Below, piece by piece: positions 20,528 through 30,076 of a stretch of 64,000 nucleotides of DNA. Every line of letters starts with the position of its first letter. The first letter of the stretch is position 1. A program made the translations under genes and the position numbers. The notes under the pieces are model-generated. The model was not told the DNA's origin, did not search any database, and saw only the letters and a program-made list of their open reading frames with translations. The stretch comes from Plasmopara viticola. Its lineage: Eukaryota; Oomycota; Peronosporomycetes; Peronosporales; Peronosporaceae. The stretch is from NCBI GenBank assembly GCA_001695595.3, contig MBPM02000026.1, positions 682,001 to 746,000 of the forward strand. The letters run 5' to 3'.

Positions 20528-23500
20528 TCATTGCAACGAAGACGACGAACGTTTCTCCCTCATCCGACGCAATAGCAAGTGCATGCGTTCGCTAGATGAG
20601 CATATGCATCTTGACTGACAGCAAGTTGGACATTGCTGCAACTTTGGCTTTTTATTGGGAGACAGCTCGGTGCCATTTATAGTAGTTTCGTGCCGTAAAG
20701 TTGTTGAATCCGCAAATGCTGGTTTTGGTTTTTCATTGTCGTCCTCTGCAAACACCACTACTGATTGTTGACCGTCTTCACCTGATCCATACTCGTCAGA
20801 GCTAGAGGGAAGTTCAACAACCTCAAACTCTTCGTCCCCAGATTCTTCTTTCCATATACCATCAAGAGTCTCATCTGGTCCACTTGCTTGTTTGCCACCT
20901 TCTCTATTGCGTGCAACTGCATCCTGTTGGATTGTTTTACAAGTTGTAATTACATTAGCATGGAGAGGTGCCACAAGCGTAGACACCATTTTACGCTTCG
21001 AGCGCGAACTCGATGCAGATTGAAAACTGTTTGCAGATGGCCGAGCAGACCTATCCACACTCTTTCCAATCATTTCGAGTTCCGAGAGTTCAGGAATGCG
21101 CAACATACGTTCATTGCCAGGATGGTTTGAACTGTTGAGGTAAAGAGGAGGTCTGTGTCTCGGCGAAGACTTAGCTGACGAAGAAGGCGATTGAAAGGGT
21201 GTACAGACTGAATTTGCGCCAAAATCAGAGGTACCATCTGAGTCGGGCATTGGAGTATTCTGTTTAAAAAGCGTTTTACCATTGCCGTTTTCATAGCCGT
21301 CCTCATCAATCTCGTCGTCGTCTGTAAACTCCAATTGCTCGAAATCTGAGTTGCTTTCATCATTTTCGGACGAAAGCAATTCATCATGCTCATAATCACT
21401 GTCATCATCCTCGTCCTCGTTCGCCTTTCGTGCCATACGAGCATCCATGAGAAGAGTAGCTTGAGGCATTTGTGCAAGACCCACATGGGTGGTCAATGGT
21501 TCACTTTGGTCGGAAGGCACCGCATTCTCCATCATGTGTTGCATTGATGCACTTCCAATAGAGTCCGAATTTTTCACTTCACTAAACGGATTGTTCACTA
21601 CCGTCTGCAAATCGTCGACTACATGACTCTTTTGCGGTATCTCCTTACTCTCCGCGCTTTCATTCATAAAAGACGGCCAGTTATGCTTGCATGTTGAATT
21701 CAAAAGTGTTGAAGGGCTGATAAATGACCATGAAGAGAAAAACAGAGCAGGATGCAAATTCTTCGCTCGGCAAGAATTATCATTATCTTTCCTGTGAGCA
21801 GCTGTTATCAACGATGAGACCCCAGGTGCACTGTCGAAGCCACTGGGACAATAATTTCCTACCGCTTGAGCTCCTTGCAAGCCCTGACCAAGTTGCTGGA
21901 GCTTAAGTGCCGCACCCAGCTTAGCTTTTTCTGCCTCCCCTCTTTGTCGCACTATTCGGTGTCGTAATTTATCTTCTAGGTACTCTTTCATGGCAACTGC
22001 AAGATCAAGCGAGTCGTTCTCGGGTACTGAAAGACCAATATTGGCAAGATATGAACGAAATTTTACCCCTAGTCTCTCCCAACGCTTTCGCACTTCTAGG
22101 CGGTTGCGATGTGGAAGATACTTTTTCGCCAAACATGCAAAACGATACTTTTCCTTGTGAAGCTCAATAAAGCCACGAGCAATTCGAAGATCCTCTTCAA
22201 GTAGCCAGCTATTGCTGTGGTGTTGTGGTTGGACCGTAAAATGCAACGCTTTGACCACATTCATGGGAATTTTTGGACGAATCAAGTACTTGTATCTATG
22301 GCGCAGATTCTGCGTCGTCTTGGTCGGAAGAAAGTGCTTTTGAATTAGCTCCCAGGAATTTGACTGTGTACCAAATCGTTTCGCGCCATGAGCCAACAAA
22401 AGGTCTTCCGTAATTGTGTACCCTTTTTTACTCTTGCGACGATTCTTGGCGCATTGTAAGTGCGTATCTAGCTGTAGCATTTGTTCTTGGATGACGCGAT
22501 TACGCTCTTCCAGTGAACAACCTCGAACAAAAAGAGCTAAAAGTTCGTCTAACGTCTGGGATCCTATAAGTTCAAACATCGACGGGTGAGCCACTGCCGC
22601 GTGTGCTGCAGTCAGCGACCTCGTCACTCGTCGTAACACTAATAAATTTTCCGTGCTGTCGCTCCCATCATTTGGCTCCACTTCCGACTTCATGTTGGTG
22701 GATGGAGTCTCCTTTGCTTCAACGCCTTCTCCAGCGGTTGATCCAGTATTTCTTGTCATTGTTGGTTGTAGTTTGGATAGCAATACGTTCTTGCACTTAA
22801 GTGCATTTTCACCTCGTTGCTGCAATTCCTTAATCATCGCATAACATGACGCTAAATTCGGTGACGGGGACTTATTGGCCAATAAATGATAGGTCTGCAA
22901 CAATAACTGAAGATGTTTTTGCATCTGTGATGCCAATTGAATGCATTGTGCTTGAGTCACAGCTCCTGTTCTATCTCGGAGCATCACTGGCGTACTGACA
23001 GCCATTTGCCGAGTAAAATTCATTTTCACGAGTTGACTAACCCCATCTGCATCCTTCATGGATATTTCTCCTTCTATTGATCCAGCAGTTGGAAGTGCGA
23101 CTTCATCGTTAATATTTACATTCAGCACTTCATCTCGACATGGCTCAGCTGGCAACGCCGCTGCTATTGGTGTCGGTAACATTGGATATGCCACGTGCGT
23201 TGAATCCAGTAGCAGATCGGTCAGCTCCTTCTTGGAGATACCCCGTCGAGTCTCTTCATCCTCCTGGTCATCCTCTTCTTCCTCTGGTTTATACTCCTCG
23301 TCCTCTTCGTCCAGGAATGACAAATTCTCTTGCTCAGTTGGCAACAAACTTGACAGGAATCGCTGGTACTCTCGATCCTCCTCCGTTTCTGTAGTTGTCT
23401 ATAAAAATTGTGTTAGATTAAGTAGTGCGATGGAAATAAAATTATTCGCAACGCCATTATTGGCACCAGGTCAAAATAGGCATTTGGCGCCAATAATGGC

Positions 23501-23671
23501 GACAAGTATTACCAATTCTGGCTCGGCGTCGGGAAGCGAGGCCTCCAACGTGTCGATCGGTACATCCACGAGCGAGAATTTAGTACGAGTTCGGCGAGCA
23601 ATAGTGTCTGTATCTGCATCGAAGTCGAGAACATCAGAAATAGCTGCAGGGCCCTCGGATGCAGGTAGCAT
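20528..23671 (-). CDS. GON4L-like Myb/SANT-domain nuclear regulator
   Basis: Two exons (23513-23671 and 20528-23398; 114-bp intron) join in phase to 1009 residues. The N-terminal acid-rich region has the GON4 family signature EYQRFLSSLLP (63-73) followed by FLDEEDEEYKPEEEED. A middle helix QMQKHLQLLLQTYHLLA (about 211-227) also matches GON4L. Then comes a Myb/SANT-like segment (about 380-430: GYTITEDLLLAHGAKRFG, FLPTKTTQNLRHRYKYLI) and a second related block (LLEEDLRIARGFIELHKEKY). The rest is Ser/Asp-rich with basic patches, and the C-terminus is cysteine-rich (CPTCCQSRCICSSSERM). GON4L proteins act as transcriptional cofactors; a similar role is inferred. The gene converges on the RRM gene with 60 bp between stops. 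Confidence 0.85.
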
Positions 23672-26023
23672 TTATTGATAGGGCTTCGTCGTTTAATTAA
23701 GTTAAATACTGCATTTTTTGTATATCAAAGATCGAGGAATAATTTGAAAAGATTCTCTGCAGGTTGCGGGCGGTAAATGAATACTGGATCCCACTTGCTT
23801 GCTGCTTTAGCCTGCTCTACTATATGGCTCATTAGTTTTCGTGTTAGCCGATGTCTTGTCTTGTGCGTATGAAAACAAAACGATCATGCGGTTTCTTATG
23901 GCTGATAGGAAATTCTAATCTATACTAAACTAGAACTTAGAAACTTTAAGCAGTCTAAAAGCATTCGAAATTGCAGTTTGCGGTTTTCACACATTTTTTT
24001 TGATTCGTAGACATGATAATTACCCAAGGAAAAATATCTTGACGATTGAAGACGTAAAAGATCCGATAAATTTGCTGATGAAGTCGTGAAAGAATTAGCC
24101 AAACTTCTGCAACCATGAGAAATTGCGCGAATGAATCTTTGCATGAAGATAAAATTGCTGAAGAGCTGCTAAGCGAGATGGAAGCGTTACTCGAAGTTTT
24201 CTAGCGATTGAATGATGGAGAAAGCCACGATGAAGATTTATAAGAAGATAAGAGATTGCGCGAAGAGAATGTTGATATGACAAAGCTAACACCCACAAAT
24301 GTAAATTCCGTTTGTTTGGCATTTATCCAGCTCGCAATAAGCTTACACAAAAGTTCTAACGAATAGTTGAAGACGCGGCCGAGCGGTGAAAAGACAAGTT
24401 ATTTTACAAACAATGCTTAGAAAGCATATAGTGAACCGAATTATTTTAAAGCAGTACAAAGCGGAAACGAAAGGCTGACTCCACCGGAAGTTTACCGCAC
24501 CAAAAGCATCTTCGTACTTGAGCCTTGCAGCAATATTGTCACTAACAAATTCCTGGGCTGGAACGTGAAGCCTGGCGATGGTGAGCTCTATTTCGTTTTT
24601 GACCCCCCTGGGTCAAAAATCGTTTAAAGGATGTTATTGTTCTTTTGAATAAATTAGGTGCTTCTATCACACCTCGCAATATTAGATGAAGTTTTATCAG
24701 ATCAAACACTCAACACTAGTCATGACGATTCGAAGGATATGGTGCTATCTACAGCTTAACGCTGTTGCTGACTCGGTAGAGCTAAGCCCACTCGGACAGA
24801 TTCGGTGTTGACGATTAGCACAAACTTACAGTGACTCAGCCTCGCAACTGCCAACATCTACTATAATAAGCTTTCCGTGTTTAGATGGAAGCACCTGACA
24901 AAGCAGCTGATCGATCCTTGAAACAAGAGCATTTCAAAATGGATCGTACAATACGAACCGGCACTCTAGGTACTATATCCCCGACCAACTTTTTACAAGG
25001 GTAGAGTCATAGCCATGTCTTGTTTTGTAATCCAACTTTGTGAGATTCATATGTATATAGAGATGACTGTCAAGCAATGTCGAACAGACCTTGATCAAAA
25101 TGTGAATTTCGGACATCACACGTAGCCTCGGCAAGGCGAGGGAATCAAAGTGAGCCTTATGTTGGTTTGAGGCTGCTAACCAATGCGTATCTCTGTTCTC
25201 ATGTTCTGACTTTTCGATTTCATGGCAATGCCGCCAGAAATAAATTTGACCTATTTTGACTCAAGCAAATTGACAAACTGCATATTCTTCCTAACTTTTC
25301 AATAATTCTTTTTCCGCTCACGGTGTTTTTGACGTCTATGAGAAATGGCTGCCTACAATTCGCGCCAGGTACGTATCTGATATCAATACGCCGTATTGAA
25401 GTTCATACAAATTGCACACATTGTTTTGAATGCTGGAAGCATGTGTATAGAGTATTTGCGATGCTACGATAGCTTGATGCCGCTACTGTATAATCTGCTT
25501 TTTAAGGGCTAACAACAATTTTACTATTGTTTAATAACGATTTTCGTTGGATGACTCGCAAATTGTTGTAGTCGCTATCACAGCATCCGGGTGAGTGCGC
25601 AAACACTTATTACTTCATTTGAATCTTCAGGTAAAGTCTCAACGACTCTGGATATTGTTTTTACCGGAGCTGCGAACTCTTACGAAGTGGAGGCTTCGTT
25701 TCGAGGATCGGCCCAATCTTTAGTTTAAATATTATTTCTATTTGATTTTCATCGGCTTCTTGTTAGAGTGATTCTATTAGTGAAGCCGTCACGTAAAATA
25801 AATCTCGTCAGATATTGATTACAAAACTAAGGAGATGAGGTGTCTCTATACGTTAGGTGCATTATCCAAGACGCTAAAAGAACTTGGATTGGTTCTTTGT
25901 CGACTTTAGCGATGTTTTTCTTATAACGGGGTCTCAATTGTTGGTAGCAAAGTTTGTGGTTTACTCTATATTGCATCAAACCAACAACAAAAGAAATGCA
26001 ACGGCTTCGAGTTGTAGACCGTT
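23672..26023. other. Long stretch without a recognisable gene
   Basis: About 2.3 kb of AT-rich sequence. Minus-strand ORFs of 74-75 aa at 23920-24322 have no identifiable domain and the rest is closed in all frames. It may be remnants of mobile elements, but no RT, transposase or LTR signal could be found. It contains the short perfect hairpin at 24596-24619. Confidence 0.5.
24596..24619. repeat. 10-bp perfect inverted repeat
   Basis: TTTTTGACCC, a 4-base loop, then GGGTCAAAAA. It is isolated in unassigned sequence. It could be a hairpin terminator or the fused tips of an excised inverted-repeat element; there is no transcribed gene next to it to decide. Confidence 0.4.
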
Positions 26024-26506
26024 TTATTTGAATAAAGAATTGGTCCCACTGATCTCAGAGCGCTTTGCCTCAGAGCAAAGCCTTTCCACATGTGCTTGAC
26101 TACCCATCGAGCCCTCTGCTATTTTGCAAAGGCCGTACTTGCACGCCACGCGATTGGTCTTGCAAAAGACATTCATATACGCGACAATTTCGTTCGCACA
26201 CTGATTCGATACATCATGGAAGCACACCATGATGTTTTCGTCTCGAGCAGGTGTGACAACAAAGTCGAGACCCTGCCAATCTGCCGCGATGGCTTTGTGC
26301 ATTTCGACCATCATTTGTGGAATCAGCTTTCGCGTCACAGCGTCGGCTCGAGGTCGTTGACCAGATAATACAAAAGAATCGTGCAAAATTTTCTTCTCTT
26401 TACACCACCGCTCAATATTTCTCTGTTCACGTTTGTCCGAATACGCTCGTGCAAGTGTGGGGACTAGAATGCGACGAAGTGTACTCAAACCGATTGAAAG
26501 AACCAT
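26024..26506 (-). CDS. Hypothetical protein with mitochondrial-type N-terminus
   Basis: A 160-residue intronless frame. Its start, MVLSIGLSTLRRILVPTLAR, is hydrophobic and arginine-rich without acids, like a mitochondrial presequence, and is followed by a basic region (SDKREQRNIERWCKEKK). The body has FVVTPARDENIMVCFHDVS and a cysteine-containing AYMNVFCKTNRVACKYGLC but no domain I can name. The coding look (balanced composition, no internal low complexity) and its place in a gene-dense interval favour a real gene. Upstream exons cannot be excluded. Confidence 0.55.
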   Translation of the reverse strand: MVLSIGLSTLRRILVPTLARAYSDKREQRNIERWCKEKKILHDSFVLSGQRPRADAVTRKLIPQMMVEMHKAIAADWQGLDFVVTPARDENIMVCFHDVSNQCANEIVAYMNVFCKTNRVACKYGLCKIAEGSMGSQAHVERLCSEAKRSEISGTNSLFK

Positions 26507-26577
26507 TTAAAAGGCATTTTTGCCTGTCTTAAACTGAATAAGTCGATTTTAATTTAACTTTTTGAACCGCGCCTAGA

Positions 26578-26829
26578 TCACAGCAATGTTGCGCGCATTG
26601 TCTGAATGTTGGTAAAATTTCCGGTAACAAAGGCATTGCGGATGTGATCCGTCTCCGCGTTGGCATATGTAGGGGGAATAGATGGAAACGTGGGCCGCAT
26701 GTAGCGTGGCGGCATTGAAGTCGGCTGCGTGTCTTTTATCGCTCTGAAACTTCAACCATCTTTGGAAACAAATAAAAAAGTTTGCTACAATATTAGACAA
26801 AATTAGCTCCCCACGATACGGGACGACAT
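26578..26829 (-). CDS. Possible 57-residue two-exon small protein
   Basis: An ATG at 26829 followed by 10 bases, a 78-bp GT-AG intron (26742-26819) and a second exon (26578-26741) join in phase. The result starts MSSPIKDTQPTSMPPRYMRP and continues with IPPTYANAETDHIRNAF. The second exon reads well as protein and is proline-rich at its start. The first exon is very short and its donor (GTATCG) and acceptor (CAGAG) are not the commonest, so the model is tentative. No family recognised. Confidence 0.3.
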
Positions 26830-27003
26830 GTGGATACGATAATGACTGAAGACGGTAATGAACTGAAAGATTAGGGCAAGCTAGACTTACACTAAGCACA
26901 ACAAGCATAAAACACTGTTGATGTTGTTGATGTTGTTGGTATACATTGTGTACTATTTTGTTATGAAGGCTAGCCTTTGGGCGGCACTTCCTCAGTTCGT
27001 CGA

Positions 27004-29097
27004 TTACTTTGTAGACCAGAAATCTGCCGATTCTTCCGAGTCAGCATTCCACATGAAGGAATTTGAGCCCCACTTGGTTCCCTCATGCGGTGGACATCCA
27101 CCATGACGACTGAAGAGATCCTCATCGCCTTCGGGTGTTTGGACGTAGAACAGAGAAGCGTGCAAGCCGAGAGGGGGCACTGCCAGCCCCGACGAGCACT
27201 CGTCCATCCCATCACGAACTATCTCCTCGTCAGAATACCGATCCAGAGAGCACGGAAACACCGTCTCGCCACCAATCTTGGTCTCATTGTTCAAGTACAA
27301 AAATAATGTGACGTAGCGCTGCGGGTGGAAATGCTTTACGTATGTGGGTAGCTTATACCGCAGCTGAGTGGGCGCACGTACGCGCGATTCCCACGTCTTG
27401 ATCACAAGCTCAGCAAATTGTGGAAAGGCCTTGAGCACATTGAACAAAATATGGTTCTTACCACGCTCTTTGATCATATAATCGTACCATTCGGCGTTAG
27501 TAAAACGCGTGACCATCTCGCGAGTATAGTCGTCCAACACGAAACTAAGCATTTCGTTTTGAAACGCAACCGTGTACTTTGGATAAAGTTCTCCCGTTGG
27601 GCGGGCCATCGGTGGCACTTCATCACCCAAAAAACTTATACGTTCCTTGACCCAACGCACCCACGCAAAATAGTGCGAAATTGATTTCATCTCGTGCTTT
27701 GGAAAAGTGTAGTACAATTCAGGTAGCCCGAGCGCTTTTTCCCAAGCTTTGACAAGATATGGTAAATAGTGTGGCTTGTTATCGTCAGCAAGGAGAACAG
27801 GTATAATTCCCGTCGCATTTCTGTTCACGTTTTCAACAATCCAGGTGAGCCATGACTCATCGGACAAGGCTTTGAACAAGTTTGTTGCGTTAGCTTCAGG
27901 ATAAAACATTTCGAGCAAAGCTATTGGAAAGCGATGACTGTCGGTTGCGTTCGGAAAGAGGAGCCCGCCTTCACGAAAGACTTCGGGAATCTCACGTTGT
28001 GAACTTAGCTCACGAATCTTGTCAGCTGCCCAATTGGCCCACTCAGTGTATCCATCCAACCCAAACTTAAGCCCTGATTTTTTCGGCAAAATCTCGCGAG
28101 ATGAGAATGTGTCTAAATGTTTGCGGTAGAACTCACCAGCATTGTAACGTACTAGTTGCAACCGCTCAGCATACGATGGACTAGGCAGTCGAGCCAAATG
28201 AGTTGAACGCACTCGAAAGTCCCTCGTAAAGAAGCTGTCAGACAAGAAAGCCGTGTGACTTGTGCGCAACTGGCTTAACTCGTTCGACGTATTTTGGCCA
28301 TCTACCATTGACCGATTTAACGTTGGCGACCCGATTTCAATGATTTTGTCTGCCTCATCTTTAGTGAGAAAGTATTCGACATCAAACACTTTGGGATTAA
28401 TCCCCACCATCGTCAACGTCACACCATCCTCCAGCACGTACTTGTATCCCTTTTTAATACCTGGCCATTGCCACAGCTGAAAGTTCAACAAAACATGAAC
28501 AATGTTCTTCGTTTCAAGCAACTCTTTCTTATTGCGGACAGGCCAGCCAAGCTGACCATACAGACGAACACCATTCACCATCTCGTCACGGTCTGCTCCG
28601 AGCCACGCCGCAGCCAGCTCGGCTGCTTGTCCAATGCACTCAAACTGGCCGTTCCAAGAGACGTACACACCGTCATTGGCACCATTGAGCATAAAAAACA
28701 CTCGGTCGTCAGCCATCGGTATCTCCGCTTCCATAGGCTTAGTGACAGGAAAAGTTTTGCCGTCTAGCAAAGGCGAGGCCTTGTAGTCCGAATCATTGCA
28801 CGTGAGCTCACTCACAACATGGCGCACTTGAAGGGCCACCATATCCGTCTCGTACTTGTCCGGTAGCAAGTCAATAAGTTTCAAGAAGCTTGTCGGGGCA
28901 CGAGAGAGCAGCTTGGAATCTCTTAGCACCTTCAGCACCGCTTCATCAAAACCCTCGCGATCGCGAGCAATCCAACCGCCAGCAACTGCAAGCACGACCA
29001 CTACAATCGATAAAAGCGTAAAAGGGATGGAATGGGAGCCACGAGCGTGATCTAAAGACTTGTTTGCTGCGGCATCAGTCGTTGATTTTAGTGCCAT
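27004..29097 (-). CDS. Membrane-anchored prolyl 4-hydroxylase (2-oxoglutarate/Fe(II) dioxygenase)
   Basis: Intronless, 697 residues. A single transmembrane anchor (about 24-42, SIVVVVLAVAGGW) after a short cytosolic start makes it a type II membrane protein of the secretory pathway. The C-terminal oxygenase domain resembles the prolyl 4-hydroxylase alpha subunit. The iron ligands are His327 and Asp329 (EFYRKHLDTF) and His665 (SRHGGCPP). Lys675 in EGTKWGSNS is the 2-oxoglutarate-binding lysine, and YVTLFLYLNN with GGETVFP precedes the distal His. The spacing between HxD and the distal His is about 336 residues, several times the usual value, because of an extra segment (about 345-580) that contains Trp-rich and helical stretches. 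Substrate unknown; collagen-like or extensin-like hydroxyproline proteins are the usual targets in the family. It looks intact. Confidence 0.9.
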   Translation of the reverse strand: MALKSTTDAAANKSLDHARGSHSIPFTLLSIVVVVLAVAGGWIARDREGFDEAVLKVLRDSKLLSRAPTSFLKLIDLLPDKYETDMVALQVRHVVSELTCNDSDYKASPLLDGKTFPVTKPMEAEIPMADDRVFFMLNGANDGVYVSWNGQFECIGQAAELAAAWLGADRDEMVNGVRLYGQLGWPVRNKKELLETKNIVHVLLNFQLWQWPGIKKGYKYVLEDGVTLTMVGINPKVFDVEYFLTKDEADKIIEIGSPTLNRSMVDGQNTSNELSQLRTSHTAFLSDSFFTRDFRVRSTHLARLPSPSYAERLQLVRYNAGEFYRKHLDTFSSREILPKKSGLKFGLDGYTEWANWAADKIRELSSQREIPEVFREGGLLFPNATDSHRFPIALLEMFYPEANATNLFKALSDESWLTWIVENVNRNATGIIPVLLADDNKPHYLPYLVKAWEKALGLPELYYTFPKHEMKSISHYFAWVRWVKERISFLGDEVPPMARPTGELYPKYTVAFQNEMLSFVLDDYTREMVTRFTNAEWYDYMIKERGKNHILFNVLKAFPQFAELVIKTWESRVRAPTQLRYKLPTYVKHFHPQRYVTLFLYLNNETKIGGETVFPCSLDRYSDEEIVRDGMDECSSGLAVPPLGLHASLFYVQTPEGDEDLFSRHGGCPPHEGTKWGSNSFMWNADSEESADFWSTK

Positions 29098-29791
29098 TAT
29101 CGTTGCGTAGTTTACTCGGGGAGGCGACGCGTCTGTATCTGCGCTTCCAAATCTGACAAATGATAAATAGGTCCCTCCCTCCTTATAGAAATGTCACACG
29201 TAAGGTGTGTGACTCTCAACTTTAGAACAGATGTGGACTAAACATTTTAAGACACTATCTCAATTTTCACGATACATTTGTCAGACTAATCGCGACAAAA
29301 TTTTAGGACAAAAAAGACTTGATTCTATTATTCAATCTATGGTGGTCAAATCGCAAACACCATTCACGAGACAACCCACTCGCCAACGACGCAAAACTAA
29401 TTATCTCGAAAATCAAAAAGACAGAAACTGGGCTTGAATTAGAATGCGTGACGCGGACTTTGTGCGACGCTGAGTTTGTGGACACAGCGGGTGCTCGCGT
29501 GCGTGGAAATAGCTAAGAGTAAGAGTGTTTAAGCCAGTAATGCTTTGGGATAAAGAGATGAAAGACAGCGAGTCGTCACGTACGTTTTTTAAAGTTTAAA
29601 ATAAACACGTTTGCGGCACTACGAACGTGTTACGATATGGCCAACTGAAAACCTAGAGTCCGAAATGAAAAAAAGGTGATGGCTTTGAAGCTCGCGAGGT
29701 GGCTGTACGACAGAAGGAGCTGTACAAACAAATGAGCTAGGCATTCGATTGAGAAACCGCTAATGCGCGATGCAGCATAGTGAAAAGCTGC
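29098..29791. other. Intergenic region upstream of P4H and before the copia element
   Basis: About 0.7 kb holding the presumed promoter of the minus-strand hydroxylase near 29100-29300. The remainder has only short overlapping ORFs (60-68 aa) on both strands and no recognisable feature. Confidence 0.5.
29787..29791. repeat. Left target-site duplication GCTGC of the copia element
   Basis: Identical to 34336-34340 and directly abuts the TGTTG start of the LTR. Confidence 0.8.
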
Positions 29792-30072
29792 TGTTGAAGG
29801 TAAGGCTGTGGCTGTGTGCAATGTGTATGTTTCTGCATGTAAAGGTATTTCGGTAAGATACCGGTAGGGTACCTGTATATGACGTCAAATGATGACAGCA
29901 TTAGAATGACGTCGTATGATGACGTCAGACGATGACGTCAGAAGCTTCTAGAAGATACTAAGCTTAGACGTAGATGTGGTGCGAACTAAGTCTTAGAATT
30001 ACACTTTGATTTTACCTCTTCGATCACAAGCCGTCTTCAACGTAATCCTCTGCGTCCATTAGACCTTTAAGA
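29792..30072 (+). repeat. 5' LTR of the copia element (281 bp)
   Basis: Nearly the same as 34049-34335 apart from scattered substitutions and small indels. It includes the repeated TGACGTCA-like words at 29880-29940 (several TGACGTC motifs, resembling CRE/bZIP sites) and the shared ACCTCTTCGATCACAAGCCG. Confidence 0.93.
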
Positions 30073-30076
30073 GGTT

